Below the pieces are notes generated by a model. That model had not been told where the DNA came from and ran no database searches. It worked only from the letters and a program-made list of their open reading frames with translations. A DNA stretch of 7,375 nt from an uncultured Bacteroidota bacterium (GTDB lineage: Bacteria > Bacteroidota > Bacteroidia > Chitinophagales > LD1). This document shows, piece by piece, positions 1 through 6,944 of this stretch; within the stretch, counting starts at the first letter, position 1; each line of letters begins with the position of its first letter. Both the position numbers and the translations under genes were made by a program. Location: contig CALAYL010000084.1 in NCBI GenBank assembly GCA_937894725.1, positions 1-7,375 on the forward strand, written 5' to 3'.

Positions 1-1167
1 GAAGCATACATCATTGCAGGCTCAAGAACTGCTATCGGAAAATCAAAAAGAGGTGGATTTCGTTTTACCACACCAGTGGATTTAGCGTACTACGCTATCA
101 CTGATTTATTAAAAAAAGTACCCCAACTAGACCCAACTCGTGTAGATGATTTGATAGTGGGTAACGCTGTGCCTGAGGCAGAGCAAGGGTTGCAAATGGC
201 ACGTTGGGTAGCGATTCGTTCGTTGCCAGTAAACGTACCTGGCATGACCGTAAATCGTTATTGTGGTTCAGGTATCGAAACTATCGGATTAGCCACAGCT
301 AAAATCCGCTCAGGCATGGCCGATGTAATTATAGCAGGAGGAACCGAAAGTATGAGCTTAGTACCTACTGTAGGATATAAAACGGCTCCTAACTTCGAAA
401 TTGCAAACACTCACCCAGACTATTATATAGGTATGGGATTGACCGCAGAAAATGTAGCTACAAAATATGGCATCACTCGCGAGCAATCGGATTTGTTTTC
501 TTTCAATTCGCATCAAAAAGCGATGGCCGCAATAGCCGCAGGCAAATTTAACAGTGATATAGTGCCAGTAGAAGTGGAGGAGGTATATTTTGAAGGGGGT
601 AAAAAGAAATCGCGTAAAACTGTGGTATCGCAAGATGAAGGCCCTCGTGCTGATACGACTATGGAAGGGCTCGCAAAGTTAAAGCCTGCCTTCAAATTGG
701 GTGGACAAGTAACGGCTGGAAACTCATCACAAACATCCGATGCTGCTGCATTCGTATTAGTCGTAAGTGAAAAAATAGTGAAAGAATTGGGCTTGCAACC
801 TATCGCTCGTATGGTGACTTTCGCAAGTGCAGGTGTAGATCCTACCATGATGGGTATAGGGCCTGTAGCGGCTATTCCAAAAGCATTGAAGCAAGCAAAT
901 ATGAATTTGAGCGATATCGAATTGATAGAGCTGAATGAAGCTTTTGCTGCTCAATCATTGGCCGTGATACAAGAGGCTGGTTTGAATGCAGACATCATCA
1001 ATCCGAATGGTGGCGCAGTAGCTTTAGGGCATCCGCTGGGCGCTTCGGGTACTTATTTATTCCAAAAACTCATAGGCGAAATGCAACGCAATAACAACAA
1101 ATACGGTATGGTGAGTGCTTGTATCGGTGGAGGACAAGGTATTGCAGGGATTTTTGAAAAACTATAA
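1..1167 (+). CDS. fadA: Acetyl-CoA C-acyltransferase (thiolase), 5' end cut by the window edge
   Basis: This enzyme carries out the last step of fatty acid beta-oxidation, the CoA-dependent cleavage of 3-ketoacyl-CoA to acetyl-CoA and a shortened acyl-CoA, in the cytoplasm. The frame is open from base 1, where it reads EAYIIAGSRTAIGKSK, the usual thiolase N-terminus, so only a few residues are missing; the GTG at 76 lies inside the gene and is not its start. Catalytic motifs are all present: nucleophile Cys in NRYCGSG (Cys88 of the visible 388 residues, bases 262-264), NEAFA (Asn312), GHPLGASG (His344) and CIGGGQG (Cys374). The spacing matches Zoogloea thiolase Cys89/Asn316/His348/Cys378. The N-terminal pattern is closer to FadA than FadI, so the symbol is by similarity; a biosynthetic acetyl-CoA acetyltransferase is less likely beside an acyl-CoA dehydrogenase. 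The next gene starts 13 bases after the stop, consistent with one transcript. No promoter is visible. Confidence 0.93.
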   Translation, partial: EAYIIAGSRTAIGKSKRGGFRFTTPVDLAYYAITDLLKKVPQLDPTRVDDLIVGNAVPEAEQGLQMARWVAIRSLPVNVPGMTVNRYCGSGIETIGLATAKIRSGMADVIIAGGTESMSLVPTVGYKTAPNFEIANTHPDYYIGMGLTAENVATKYGITREQSDLFSFNSHQKAMAAIAAGKFNSDIVPVEVEEVYFEGGKKKSRKTVVSQDEGPRADTTMEGLAKLKPAFKLGGQVTAGNSSQTSDAAAFVLVVSEKIVKELGLQPIARMVTFASAGVDPTMMGIGPVAAIPKALKQANMNLSDIELIELNEAFAAQSLAVIQEAGLNADIINPNGGAVALGHPLGASGTYLFQKLIGEMQRNNNKYGMVSACIGGGQGIAGIFEKL

Positions 1168-1180
1168 ATTAATGATTGAA

Positions 1181-2179
1181 ATGAAAACAGCTTTAACCTT
1201 TTTAGCCACCATAACGCTGGTGTTTGCAGATGCACAGCCCGTACTGAACTCATCTGTAATACCTTCCATAGGCACAAAAAGCACATTTTTGATTTCAAAA
1301 GATGTGAAAACGTTTAACCCAGGTGCTAGCGGTGCTAATGTAGTTTGGAATTTTGCTAGCTTAGATACTACTGGAGGTACTTACAATGAGTCTGCTATAA
1401 AGCCAGATACTACTTCATTTTATGTGAATTTCCCTACTGCGGTAAATTATGGCATCATTTTTCCAGATCCATTTGGTGTGGATTACCGTTACGCTATTCT
1501 CGATACTCAAAAATTCGATAGTTATGGAACTATAGCTGAAATCTTTACAAATCCCAAGCGACTATTCAATTTTCCAACTACATACAATAGCCAATTTGCG
1601 GATGTGTATCATAGTGCAGATTCTACGTTTTATGGTGTCAATACAGTCACTGCAGATGGTTATGGACAATTGCAACTTCCTAATGGAAGCTATCAAAATG
1701 TAATGCGGGTAAAAACATTTGACGCATATAGAGAGGTGACTAGTCGAGACTTTAATGGAGTGCCAGATGATTCACTCAATTTTGAAAAAACAGAGTATAA
1801 GTTTTATGCACCAAATGTAAAAGGGCCAGTGCTTGAGTTCTCAGAATTGATCAGTTTTTATTTTGTGAATAATAATAGAGTATATCTTGATACATTTAGT
1901 CATCTGTACATTACTTCCACAAGGGTTATCAATGGTATCGCTAGTTTTGATGCAGATTTTTCTGTTTATCCAAACCCAGTGAAAGATTACCTCACTATTA
2001 AAAGCAGTGAACGGATAGAATCGTTAGAGCTATACGATTTGAGCGGTCGAAAAGTTAACACGATTGCAGTTCAAGATATACAAGCTAGTATAAACTTCAC
2101 CGACCTCAGCCCTGGTATGTATCAATGCAAATTGATAGCGCCAGATAATCGATTTAAGTATCTCAAAATTATTCATTAA
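1181..2179 (+). CDS. T9SS-exported protein of unknown function with type A sorting domain
   Basis: This is a 332-residue exported protein of unrecognised function. Residues 1-18 (MKTALTFLATITLVFADA) form a Sec signal peptide with likely cleavage before Gln19. The middle, about residues 20-250, is rich in aromatic, Ser/Thr and Asn/Asp residues, as in a beta-sheet surface protein (for example GANVVWNFASLDTTGG near 51-66); I see no catalytic motif. Residues about 258-332 are a type A T9SS C-terminal sorting domain: SVYPNPVKDYLTI, then LYDLSGRKV, then LSPGMYQCKL, ending in a basic strand. Such domains send proteins across the outer membrane and are normally removed there. The start at 1181 is chosen because the signal peptide begins there; an in-frame ATG at 1172 adds only MIE, and an upstream one at 1115 would overlap the thiolase. 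It lies 13 bases after the thiolase and 15 bases before the hydrolase. It may be a surface partner of that hydrolase, but nothing in the sequence proves this. Confidence 0.88.
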   Translation: MKTALTFLATITLVFADAQPVLNSSVIPSIGTKSTFLISKDVKTFNPGASGANVVWNFASLDTTGGTYNESAIKPDTTSFYVNFPTAVNYGIIFPDPFGVDYRYAILDTQKFDSYGTIAEIFTNPKRLFNFPTTYNSQFADVYHSADSTFYGVNTVTADGYGQLQLPNGSYQNVMRVKTFDAYREVTSRDFNGVPDDSLNFEKTEYKFYAPNVKGPVLEFSELISFYFVNNNRVYLDTFSHLYITSTRVINGIASFDADFSVYPNPVKDYLTIKSSERIESLELYDLSGRKVNTIAVQDIQASINFTDLSPGMYQCKLIAPDNRFKYLKIIH

Positions 2180-2194
2180 TAAAACAACAAAACC

Positions 2195-3838
2195 ATGCAA
2201 AGAATTTATCAAACAATTTTAATAATGCTTTTTTTGGTAGGTTCTTTGCCTGCTTTTACCCAAACACGAGTTATCAAAGACTCATTGATGTTCACCCTTA
2301 CTAATGTGCAAATAGATAGTATTCTATTACGGCAAGGCATACCTAACGGTATAGTAGGTACTGAATACACAGTGGGAGTACATAAACTTATTTTCAAAAC
2401 GCTAAATTATGATAGCACACCTACCTATGCTTCGGGTCTAGCGATGATACCTACCAATGTCGATTATTGTAAACTGCCTATCATCTCGTATCAACATGGT
2501 ACTATTGTTAGAAAGAACGATGTGCCATCACGTTGGGTTGGTCAAGAAAAAATCATTTCGCTTGTGCTAGCATCGAATGGTTTGATTTCTATCATGCCAG
2601 ATTATCATGGTATGGGCGATGGACCAGGCATTCATCCCTATCAGAATGCCCGTACTGAAGCATTTAGTGTAATCGATATGATACGTGCTACCAAAGAAGT
2701 TTGCGATACATTGAACGTAGGATATGGCGATCAGCTATTTTTGTTTGGCTACTCTCAAGGAGGACATGCGACTATGGCAGCACATAAAATGATACAAGAA
2801 CAACTCTCTGGCGAAATGCACGTAACTGCTTCGGCTCCCATGAGTGGAGCGTATGATATGAGTGGTGTGCAGACAGATTTGTTGTTGGCTGAAAAACCTT
2901 ACTCAGATCCTTACTATCTTCCTTTTTTAATTTTCGGCAATAATCCTATATATCATTTCTTTACTGACCCTGCCGATGTATTAAAGCAGCCATATGCTAC
3001 TACCTTGCCACCTTTGATGAATGGAGTGGCTAGTGCCAATGCCATCAATAATGCCATGAACGATACTGTAAAGCGTATTTTTAGAGATGAATTATTGGAT
3101 AGTTTCAATCAAAATCCAAATCATTTTTTCAAAGTATTTTTGAGAGATAATGATGTGTATCAATGGGTGCCAACATCGCCTGTGAGAATGTATTTTTGTA
3201 CGCTTGATGAAAAAGTGCCTTTTCAAAATACCTACAAAGCATTTGACTACTTCAAACAAAATGGAGCACTCGATGTAGATACCGTAAATTCTGGTGCACT
3301 ATTACATACAGACTGTGCACAACCCTCATTTTTGAATGCCAAATTTTGGATAGATACCTATAGAACAAAAGCGATGAAACTCTTGATGGGCTCGCAAGAT
3401 GCTACAAATAACAATGCAAATGGTACAGCTATTGTAAACATAGATGGAGGGCTTGAGCCATTTCAAATAAAATGGAGTACGAATGATACTACGGCTAGTA
3501 TCAGCAACCTTGCCGCAGGAAATTATACAGCAACTGTAACAGATGGCAACGGATGCATCCAAACGAAGTCGGTAACTGTAGGCTTAACCAATGGTATCGA
3601 TAATCTAGTATTAGGCACTATCGCGCTTTATCCTAATCCTACCACAAATAACATCACACTTTCGATTGAAAATATAACTGGTGAAACGCCTATAAAGATT
3701 TTTGATGTAATGGGGAAAGAAGTTTACACTACAACGATTAAATCAGCAAAAACAATTTTGCCTATCGCATCGTTTGTATCGGGTGTATATACCGCTCAAA
3801 TTGGCCAAACAACTTTTAAAAAATTTATAAAACAATAA
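2195..3838 (+). CDS. T9SS-exported alpha/beta hydrolase, lipase/esterase-like, with SprB-type repeat
   Basis: This 547-residue secreted hydrolase probably cleaves an ester such as a lipid. Residues 1-23 are a signal peptide (MQRIYQTILIMLFLVGSLPA, cleavage near FTQT). Residues about 60-395 are an alpha/beta hydrolase domain: SYQHGT near 98-103 (oxyanion-hole region), MPDYHGMGDGPG near 134-145, the nucleophile elbow GYSQGG with Ser187, a candidate acid Asp338 in TLDEKVP, and a candidate His371 in LLHTD. Layout and length suggest the secretory-lipase group, though a peptidase of the same fold is not excluded. Residues about 409-462 match an SprB-type repeat (KWSTNDTTASISNLAAGNY, then TVTDGNGC). 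Residues about 472-547 are a type A sorting domain (LYPNPTTNNITLS, IFDVMGKEVY, FVSGVYTAQI). Export through T9SS to the surface or medium is therefore expected. The gene starts 15 bases after its neighbour behind an A-rich leader, with the dehydrogenase 9 bases downstream, so it is probably part of the same operon. Confidence 0.88.
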   Translation: MQRIYQTILIMLFLVGSLPAFTQTRVIKDSLMFTLTNVQIDSILLRQGIPNGIVGTEYTVGVHKLIFKTLNYDSTPTYASGLAMIPTNVDYCKLPIISYQHGTIVRKNDVPSRWVGQEKIISLVLASNGLISIMPDYHGMGDGPGIHPYQNARTEAFSVIDMIRATKEVCDTLNVGYGDQLFLFGYSQGGHATMAAHKMIQEQLSGEMHVTASAPMSGAYDMSGVQTDLLLAEKPYSDPYYLPFLIFGNNPIYHFFTDPADVLKQPYATTLPPLMNGVASANAINNAMNDTVKRIFRDELLDSFNQNPNHFFKVFLRDNDVYQWVPTSPVRMYFCTLDEKVPFQNTYKAFDYFKQNGALDVDTVNSGALLHTDCAQPSFLNAKFWIDTYRTKAMKLLMGSQDATNNNANGTAIVNIDGGLEPFQIKWSTNDTTASISNLAAGNYTATVTDGNGCIQTKSVTVGLTNGIDNLVLGTIALYPNPTTNNITLSIENITGETPIKIFDVMGKEVYTTTIKSAKTILPIASFVSGVYTAQIGQTTFKKFIKQ

Positions 3839-3847
3839 ACTAAAACA

Positions 3848-5644
3848 ATGTCAACAGAAGTAGAAAAGAAGACGGTATTGAAAGGTGGAGAATTCTTGGT
3901 AAAAGAAACACTCGCATCTGATGTTTTCACTCCAGAACAGCTCACTGAAGAGCAAAAAATGTTTGCGCAAACGACCAATGATTTTATCAATACGCGAGTA
4001 CTCGCCAATTTGATGAAAATCGAAAAGCAAGAACCAGGACTAACCGTTCAATTGCTCAAAGAATCAGCAGAGCTGGGGCTTTTGGGTGCATCAGTACCCG
4101 AAGAATTTGGCGGTATGGGCATAGACGTAGCTACTGATACTGCTATCAACGAAGAAATCGGAAAAGGCCATTCATTTGCGGCATCGTATGCGGCACATAC
4201 CGGTATTGGTACTTTGCCTATTTTGTATTTTGGTACAGAAGAGCAAAAAAATAAATATCTACCAGGTTTAGTTGATGGCGCTATCAAAGCCGCTTACTGT
4301 CTTACAGAGCCAGGTTCGGGTAGTGATGCTTTGGGTGCAAAATCTAAAGCCGTACTTTCAGAAGACGGAAAAAATTACATTTTGAACGGACAAAAAATGT
4401 GGATCACCAATGGTGGATTTGCAGATTTGTTTACTGTGTTTGCGAAGATTGATGGAGAGAAATTTACGGGCTTTTTAGTAGATGCTAAATCAGAAGGAAT
4501 CTCTTTAGGTAGCGAAGAAGATAAACTAGGTATCAAAGGCTCTTCTACTCGTCAAGTATTTTTCAACAACGTAAAAGTGCCCGTAGAAAATGTATTGGGC
4601 GAAATCGGAAAAGGACATAAAATAGCATTCAATGTACTGAACATCGGACGTTACAAATTGTGTGTTTTAGCACTAGGTGGCTCTAAAGCAGCTACAACTA
4701 CTGCGGTGAAATATGCCAACGAGCGTATCCAATTTAACGTGCCTATTTCATCTTTTGGAGCTATCAAGCACAAGCTAGCCGAAATGGCAGTAAAAATCTA
4801 CGCTTGCGAGTCAGCTACTTACCGTACAGCTGGTTTGATAGATGGTATGATAGCAGACTTAGTAGCTAAAGGAACAGACAAAGTACAAGCGAAATTGATA
4901 GCTGCTGAAGAGTATGCTATCGAGTGTGCGTTATTGAAAGTATTTGGTTCGGAGGTGCTAGACTATGTGGTAGATGAGGCGGTACAGGTATTTGGTGGTA
5001 CAGGATTCAGCGAAGAATATCCAGTGGCTCGTGCTTATAGAGATGCTCGTATCAATCGTATTTTTGAAGGAACGAACGAAATCAATCGTTTGCTTTCGGT
5101 AGGTATGATGGTTAAAAAATCGATGAAAGGCGATATCGATATGTTTACGCCTGCTATGGCCGTGCAAAAAGAATTGATGAGTGTGCCTGATTTTAGTGGT
5201 ACTTCTTCGGATGATTATTTTGCAGCAGAAAAGAAAACGTTGGCGAATGTGAAGAAAGCTATCTTGATGACTGCAGGAGCTGCTGTACAGAAGTTCATGC
5301 AAGACTTAGAGAAACAACAAGAAATCATCATGAATATCTCGGATATGTTGATTGAATTGTTTGCATGTGAGTCGGCTTTGTTGCGTACGGAGCGATTGAT
5401 AGGCGTACAAGGTGAAGAGGCTTCTGCTTTGCAAATAGATATGACTAAGGTGTATTTATCAGATGCAGTAGAGCGTATCAATCTACATGGCAAACATGCT
5501 ATCGCTGCTTTCAATGAAGGCGATGTATTGCGTGTGATGTTGATGGGCTTGAAGCGATTTACGAAATACGAAACTTTCAATACGATAGATGCTCGTAGAA
5601 GAATAGCTGACAAAATGATAGCAGAAAACGCTTGGTGTTTCTAA
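3848..5644 (+). CDS. Acyl-CoA dehydrogenase, long VLCAD-like type
   Basis: This FAD enzyme catalyses the first beta-oxidation step, alpha,beta-dehydrogenation of acyl-CoA to trans-2-enoyl-CoA, in the cytoplasm. At 598 residues it is longer than the usual 380-residue form. After a leader it has the N-terminal helical domain (about 38-145), the central beta domain with YCLTEPGSGSD (150-160) and MWITNGG (184-190), then the C-terminal helical domain with QVFGGTGFSEEYPVARAYRD (380-399) and RIFEGTNEI, whose Glu407 aligns with the catalytic base of the family. Residues about 430-598 are the extra helical domain seen in VLCAD/ACAD9-like enzymes. The start at 3848 follows the hydrolase by 9 bases and an A-rich leader. 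It is the last gene of the operon, with a strong terminator 22 bases past the stop. Its final 42 codons and terminator recur at 7127-7317, so its 3' end may have been replaced by incoming DNA. Chain-length preference cannot be read from the sequence. Confidence 0.95.
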   Translation: MSTEVEKKTVLKGGEFLVKETLASDVFTPEQLTEEQKMFAQTTNDFINTRVLANLMKIEKQEPGLTVQLLKESAELGLLGASVPEEFGGMGIDVATDTAINEEIGKGHSFAASYAAHTGIGTLPILYFGTEEQKNKYLPGLVDGAIKAAYCLTEPGSGSDALGAKSKAVLSEDGKNYILNGQKMWITNGGFADLFTVFAKIDGEKFTGFLVDAKSEGISLGSEEDKLGIKGSSTRQVFFNNVKVPVENVLGEIGKGHKIAFNVLNIGRYKLCVLALGGSKAATTTAVKYANERIQFNVPISSFGAIKHKLAEMAVKIYACESATYRTAGLIDGMIADLVAKGTDKVQAKLIAAEEYAIECALLKVFGSEVLDYVVDEAVQVFGGTGFSEEYPVARAYRDARINRIFEGTNEINRLLSVGMMVKKSMKGDIDMFTPAMAVQKELMSVPDFSGTSSDDYFAAEKKTLANVKKAILMTAGAAVQKFMQDLEKQQEIIMNISDMLIELFACESALLRTERLIGVQGEEASALQIDMTKVYLSDAVERINLHGKHAIAAFNEGDVLRVMLMGLKRFTKYETFNTIDARRRIADKMIAENAWCF

Positions 5645-5705
5645 GCTTTTTGGTTCTATAACTTACAAATGCCTCCTGAATATTCAGGAGGCATTTTTTT
5701 TGCTG
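5515..5705 (+). repeat. Left copy of 191-base direct repeat (dehydrogenase 3' end plus terminator)
   Basis: This stretch covers the last 42 codons of the acyl-CoA dehydrogenase, its stop codon, the 3' leader and the terminator. It recurs at 7127-7317 with a constant offset of 1612 bases and no net gaps. By hand alignment 14 of 191 bases differ: none in 5515-5571, 11 in 5572-5623, and 3 in 5624-5705. Similarity ends sharply on both sides, and 5706-7126 lies between the copies. Confidence 0.95.
5667..5701 (+). terminator. Intrinsic terminator of the beta-oxidation operon
   Basis: A perfect palindrome (core 5671-5692, GCCTCCTGAAT and its complement) extends to about 30 bases with the flanking AAAT/ATTT and runs into eight T residues at 5694-5701. 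It lies 22 bases after the dehydrogenase stop codon, as expected for a Rho-independent terminator. The A residues on the left side are few, so it is weaker for traffic from the minus strand. An identical hairpin occurs at 7283-7304. Confidence 0.93.
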
Positions 5706-5737
5706 TTGGGTAGGCAAAAAATGAGCCGGCCAACGGG

Positions 5738-5893
5738 AGTTTTATTGTTGACAAAGGAAGTTTTAACGATGACAACGTAAGTTTCAATGATGACAAATGA
5801 AACTCTAACGATACTAAAGGGAGTTTTAACGATGACAAAAAGATTTTTATCGTTGACAAAAGAAGTTATAGTGATGACAAAGAAAGTTTTAAA
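5738..5893. repeat. Tandem array of seven 21-base units plus a partial eighth
   Basis: Units start at 5738, 5759, 5780, 5801, 5822, 5843 and 5864, each an exact 21 bases, with a 9-base partial unit at 5885. The consensus is close to AGTTTTAACGATGACAAAG plus two variable bases. The GACAA core stands at 5750, 5771, 5792, 5834, 5855 and 5876; the unit at 5801 has ACTAA at the matching place. Copies have diverged by substitutions but no insertions or deletions. Read on the plus strand each unit gives a heptapeptide like SFNDDKG, but there is a TGA at 5797-5799 and no plausible start. The period equals two DNA helical turns. Function is unknown. There are no unique spacers, so it is not a CRISPR array. 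Confidence 0.9.
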
Positions 5894-5948
5894 GTAGCAG
5901 TTGGGAGATATGTTAAAACGGACTGGAAATTTATTTTCACTATACAGA

Positions 5949-5975
5949 CCCTCGTTGTGCTTTGCTAAACGAGGG
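5949..5975. repeat. REP-like hairpin 1
   Basis: CCCTCGTT (5949-5956) pairs perfectly with AACGAGGG (5968-5975) around an 11-base loop, GTGCTTTGCTA, in which GC-TTT-GC can pair again. Loop design and the trailing GCTAAA are shared with the hairpin at 6022-6042, so the two look like members of one dispersed palindrome family. The right arm overlaps the TTGCTAA box at 5962-5968. No T-tract follows, so it is not a standard terminator. Confidence 0.6.
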
Positions 5976-6093
5976 CGAGAGTGGGAGCAAAAAAGTTAGA
6001 AACTTTAATTATTTTTCATGACTCTTACGCTTCGCTAAAGAGCGATAGAAAGGCATTTTAATCCCGCACTACGCATAGCCAAACCGTTAGCAA
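5962..6093. other. Candidate attC-like site upstream of the DUF3800 gene
   Basis: The outer boxes TTGCTAA (5962-5968) and TTAGCAA (6087-6093) are exact inverted repeats 132 bases end to end, within the known attC size range. Inside them GCG..AGTGGGA (5975-5986) can pair with TCC..CACT.CGC (6062-6074), with unpaired bases, resembling the inner L-box stem of integron attC sites. The right-hand box reads GTTAGCA, near but not equal to the GTTRRRY consensus. The start codon at 6101 follows 8 bases after the box, as in gene cassettes. No integrase gene is visible, so this is a structural resemblance only. Confidence 0.3.
6022..6042. repeat. REP-like hairpin 2
   Basis: CTCTT (6022-6026) pairs with AAGAG (6038-6042) around the 11-base loop ACGCTTCGCTA, which contains GC-TTC-GC. 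Loop length, inner GC pairs and the CTA ending match the hairpin at 5949-5975, while the outer stems differ, as in related REP-type palindromes. It sits 58 bases upstream of the DUF3800 start codon. Its function is unknown. Confidence 0.5.
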
Positions 6094-6100
6094 TAATAAA

Positions 6101-6940
6101 ATGAAAACAGCAATTTACATAGATGATACGGGAACACCAGAGGAGTCAAAAAGTAAATATGACTCTGGGAATTGGAAAAGTTGGGTAGCTGTTGTATTAA
6201 AACCTGAAGAAAGAATTGAGATAAGTAAATCTATTAATTGGTTAAAAGCTAATTTATCTGAAGAATTCGACATAAGTGAATTTCATTTTACTGATATATT
6301 TTCAGGAAAAAATGAATATAAAAATATTTCAATTGAAAATAGAATTTTCATATTCAAAATATTCGCCTATTTATATAAGCATTATAATTGCCCAATAATA
6401 ATTCAATCATTGAGTGATGATGATGTAATCAGAAATGAGATGACTGAATTTAAACAAATAAAGATACCAGGATTTGACTTTTCAAAAAACTCTGATTTAT
6501 GTCTTTGGCTACTTTTAATTCGCTTAAAAAACAGTGAAGTTTTCAAAAAATACCAATTGCCTGTAGAAATATTTATTGATAATGGAATTCAAAAGCCAAA
6601 CACTTTTCGAAAGTCAATTGAGTTACAAGATTTCGCTTTAAACTCTGAATTAAAATATATAGACTCAAAAAGTGACCCATTAATGCAGTTTATTGATTTT
6701 ATTGCATTTTGTTTAAACAGAACGAGATGGATTTTAATGAATGATAAAAAAGAGAAAAGTGATTTTAAAATTTTAGAAATTAATCAACTAGCAAACTTCA
6801 ACACTATTAATATGATAAAAGAATATATCGATATTAATGAAATTAATACTACTGAACATTATGACAAAATTCTAAGAGCTGCTTTTGATAGAAATGGCAA
6901 TCTATTAGATGAAGATGTCGAGAAAATTAAGAACCAATAA
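6101..6940 (+). CDS. DUF3800-type protein, predicted RNase H-fold, in a cassette-like setting
   Basis: This 279-residue soluble protein appears to belong to DUF3800, a family predicted to have an RNase H-like fold and possibly metal-dependent nuclease activity; its biological role is not established. Matching features are an N-terminal YIDDTG (Asp8, usually YIDESG), EFHFTDI at 60-66, a strand ending in Asp160 (VEIFIDNG), and near the C-terminus SDPLMQFIDFIAF (191-203), where Gln196 and Asp199 fit the family's Q..D signature. Assigning these as metal ligands is inference. There is no signal peptide or membrane segment. The ATG at 6101 is the first in frame and has no Shine-Dalgarno; no clear promoter is seen. 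The gene is much richer in AT than the operon: bases 6301-6360 hold 9 G/C in 60, against 26 in 60 at 4681-4740, pointing to recent acquisition. It stands alone between inverted TTAGCAA/TTGCTAA boxes. DUF3800 genes occur among accessory and mobile DNA, so a defence or element-linked role is possible but unproven. Confidence 0.7.
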   Translation: MKTAIYIDDTGTPEESKSKYDSGNWKSWVAVVLKPEERIEISKSINWLKANLSEEFDISEFHFTDIFSGKNEYKNISIENRIFIFKIFAYLYKHYNCPIIIQSLSDDDVIRNEMTEFKQIKIPGFDFSKNSDLCLWLLLIRLKNSEVFKKYQLPVEIFIDNGIQKPNTFRKSIELQDFALNSELKYIDSKSDPLMQFIDFIAFCLNRTRWILMNDKKEKSDFKILEINQLANFNTINMIKEYIDINEINTTEHYDKILRAAFDRNGNLLDEDVEKIKNQ

Positions 6941-6944
6941 ATAC

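Noticed and set aside
76..1167. Thiolase starting at the GTG at 76
   Set aside because: The frame continues to base 1 with conserved thiolase N-terminal sequence, so the true start is left of the window.
1115..1180. Upstream starts at 1115 or 1172 for the 332-residue exported protein
   Set aside because: Starting at 1115 would overlap the thiolase and bury the signal peptide; 1172 adds only three residues, including an acidic one, before it.
4958..5613. Minus-strand reading frames inside the dehydrogenase gene
   Set aside because: They are antisense to a well-conserved enzyme, have odd composition and show no recognisable domain.
5656..5859. Minus-strand reading frame with a heptapeptide repeat (LSSLKLP-like)
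   Set aside because: It is the product of the 21-base array, which keeps any frame open; it starts only at a TTG and runs through the operon terminator.
5738..5893. CRISPR array
   Set aside because: The 21-base units abut with no spacers and diverge from each other, and there are no cas genes.
5714..5965. Plus-strand SFNDDKG heptapeptide reading across the array
   Set aside because: There is no start codon, a TAG at 5711 and a TGA at 5797 break it, and the frame ends in REP-like sequence; kept only as a possible origin of the array.
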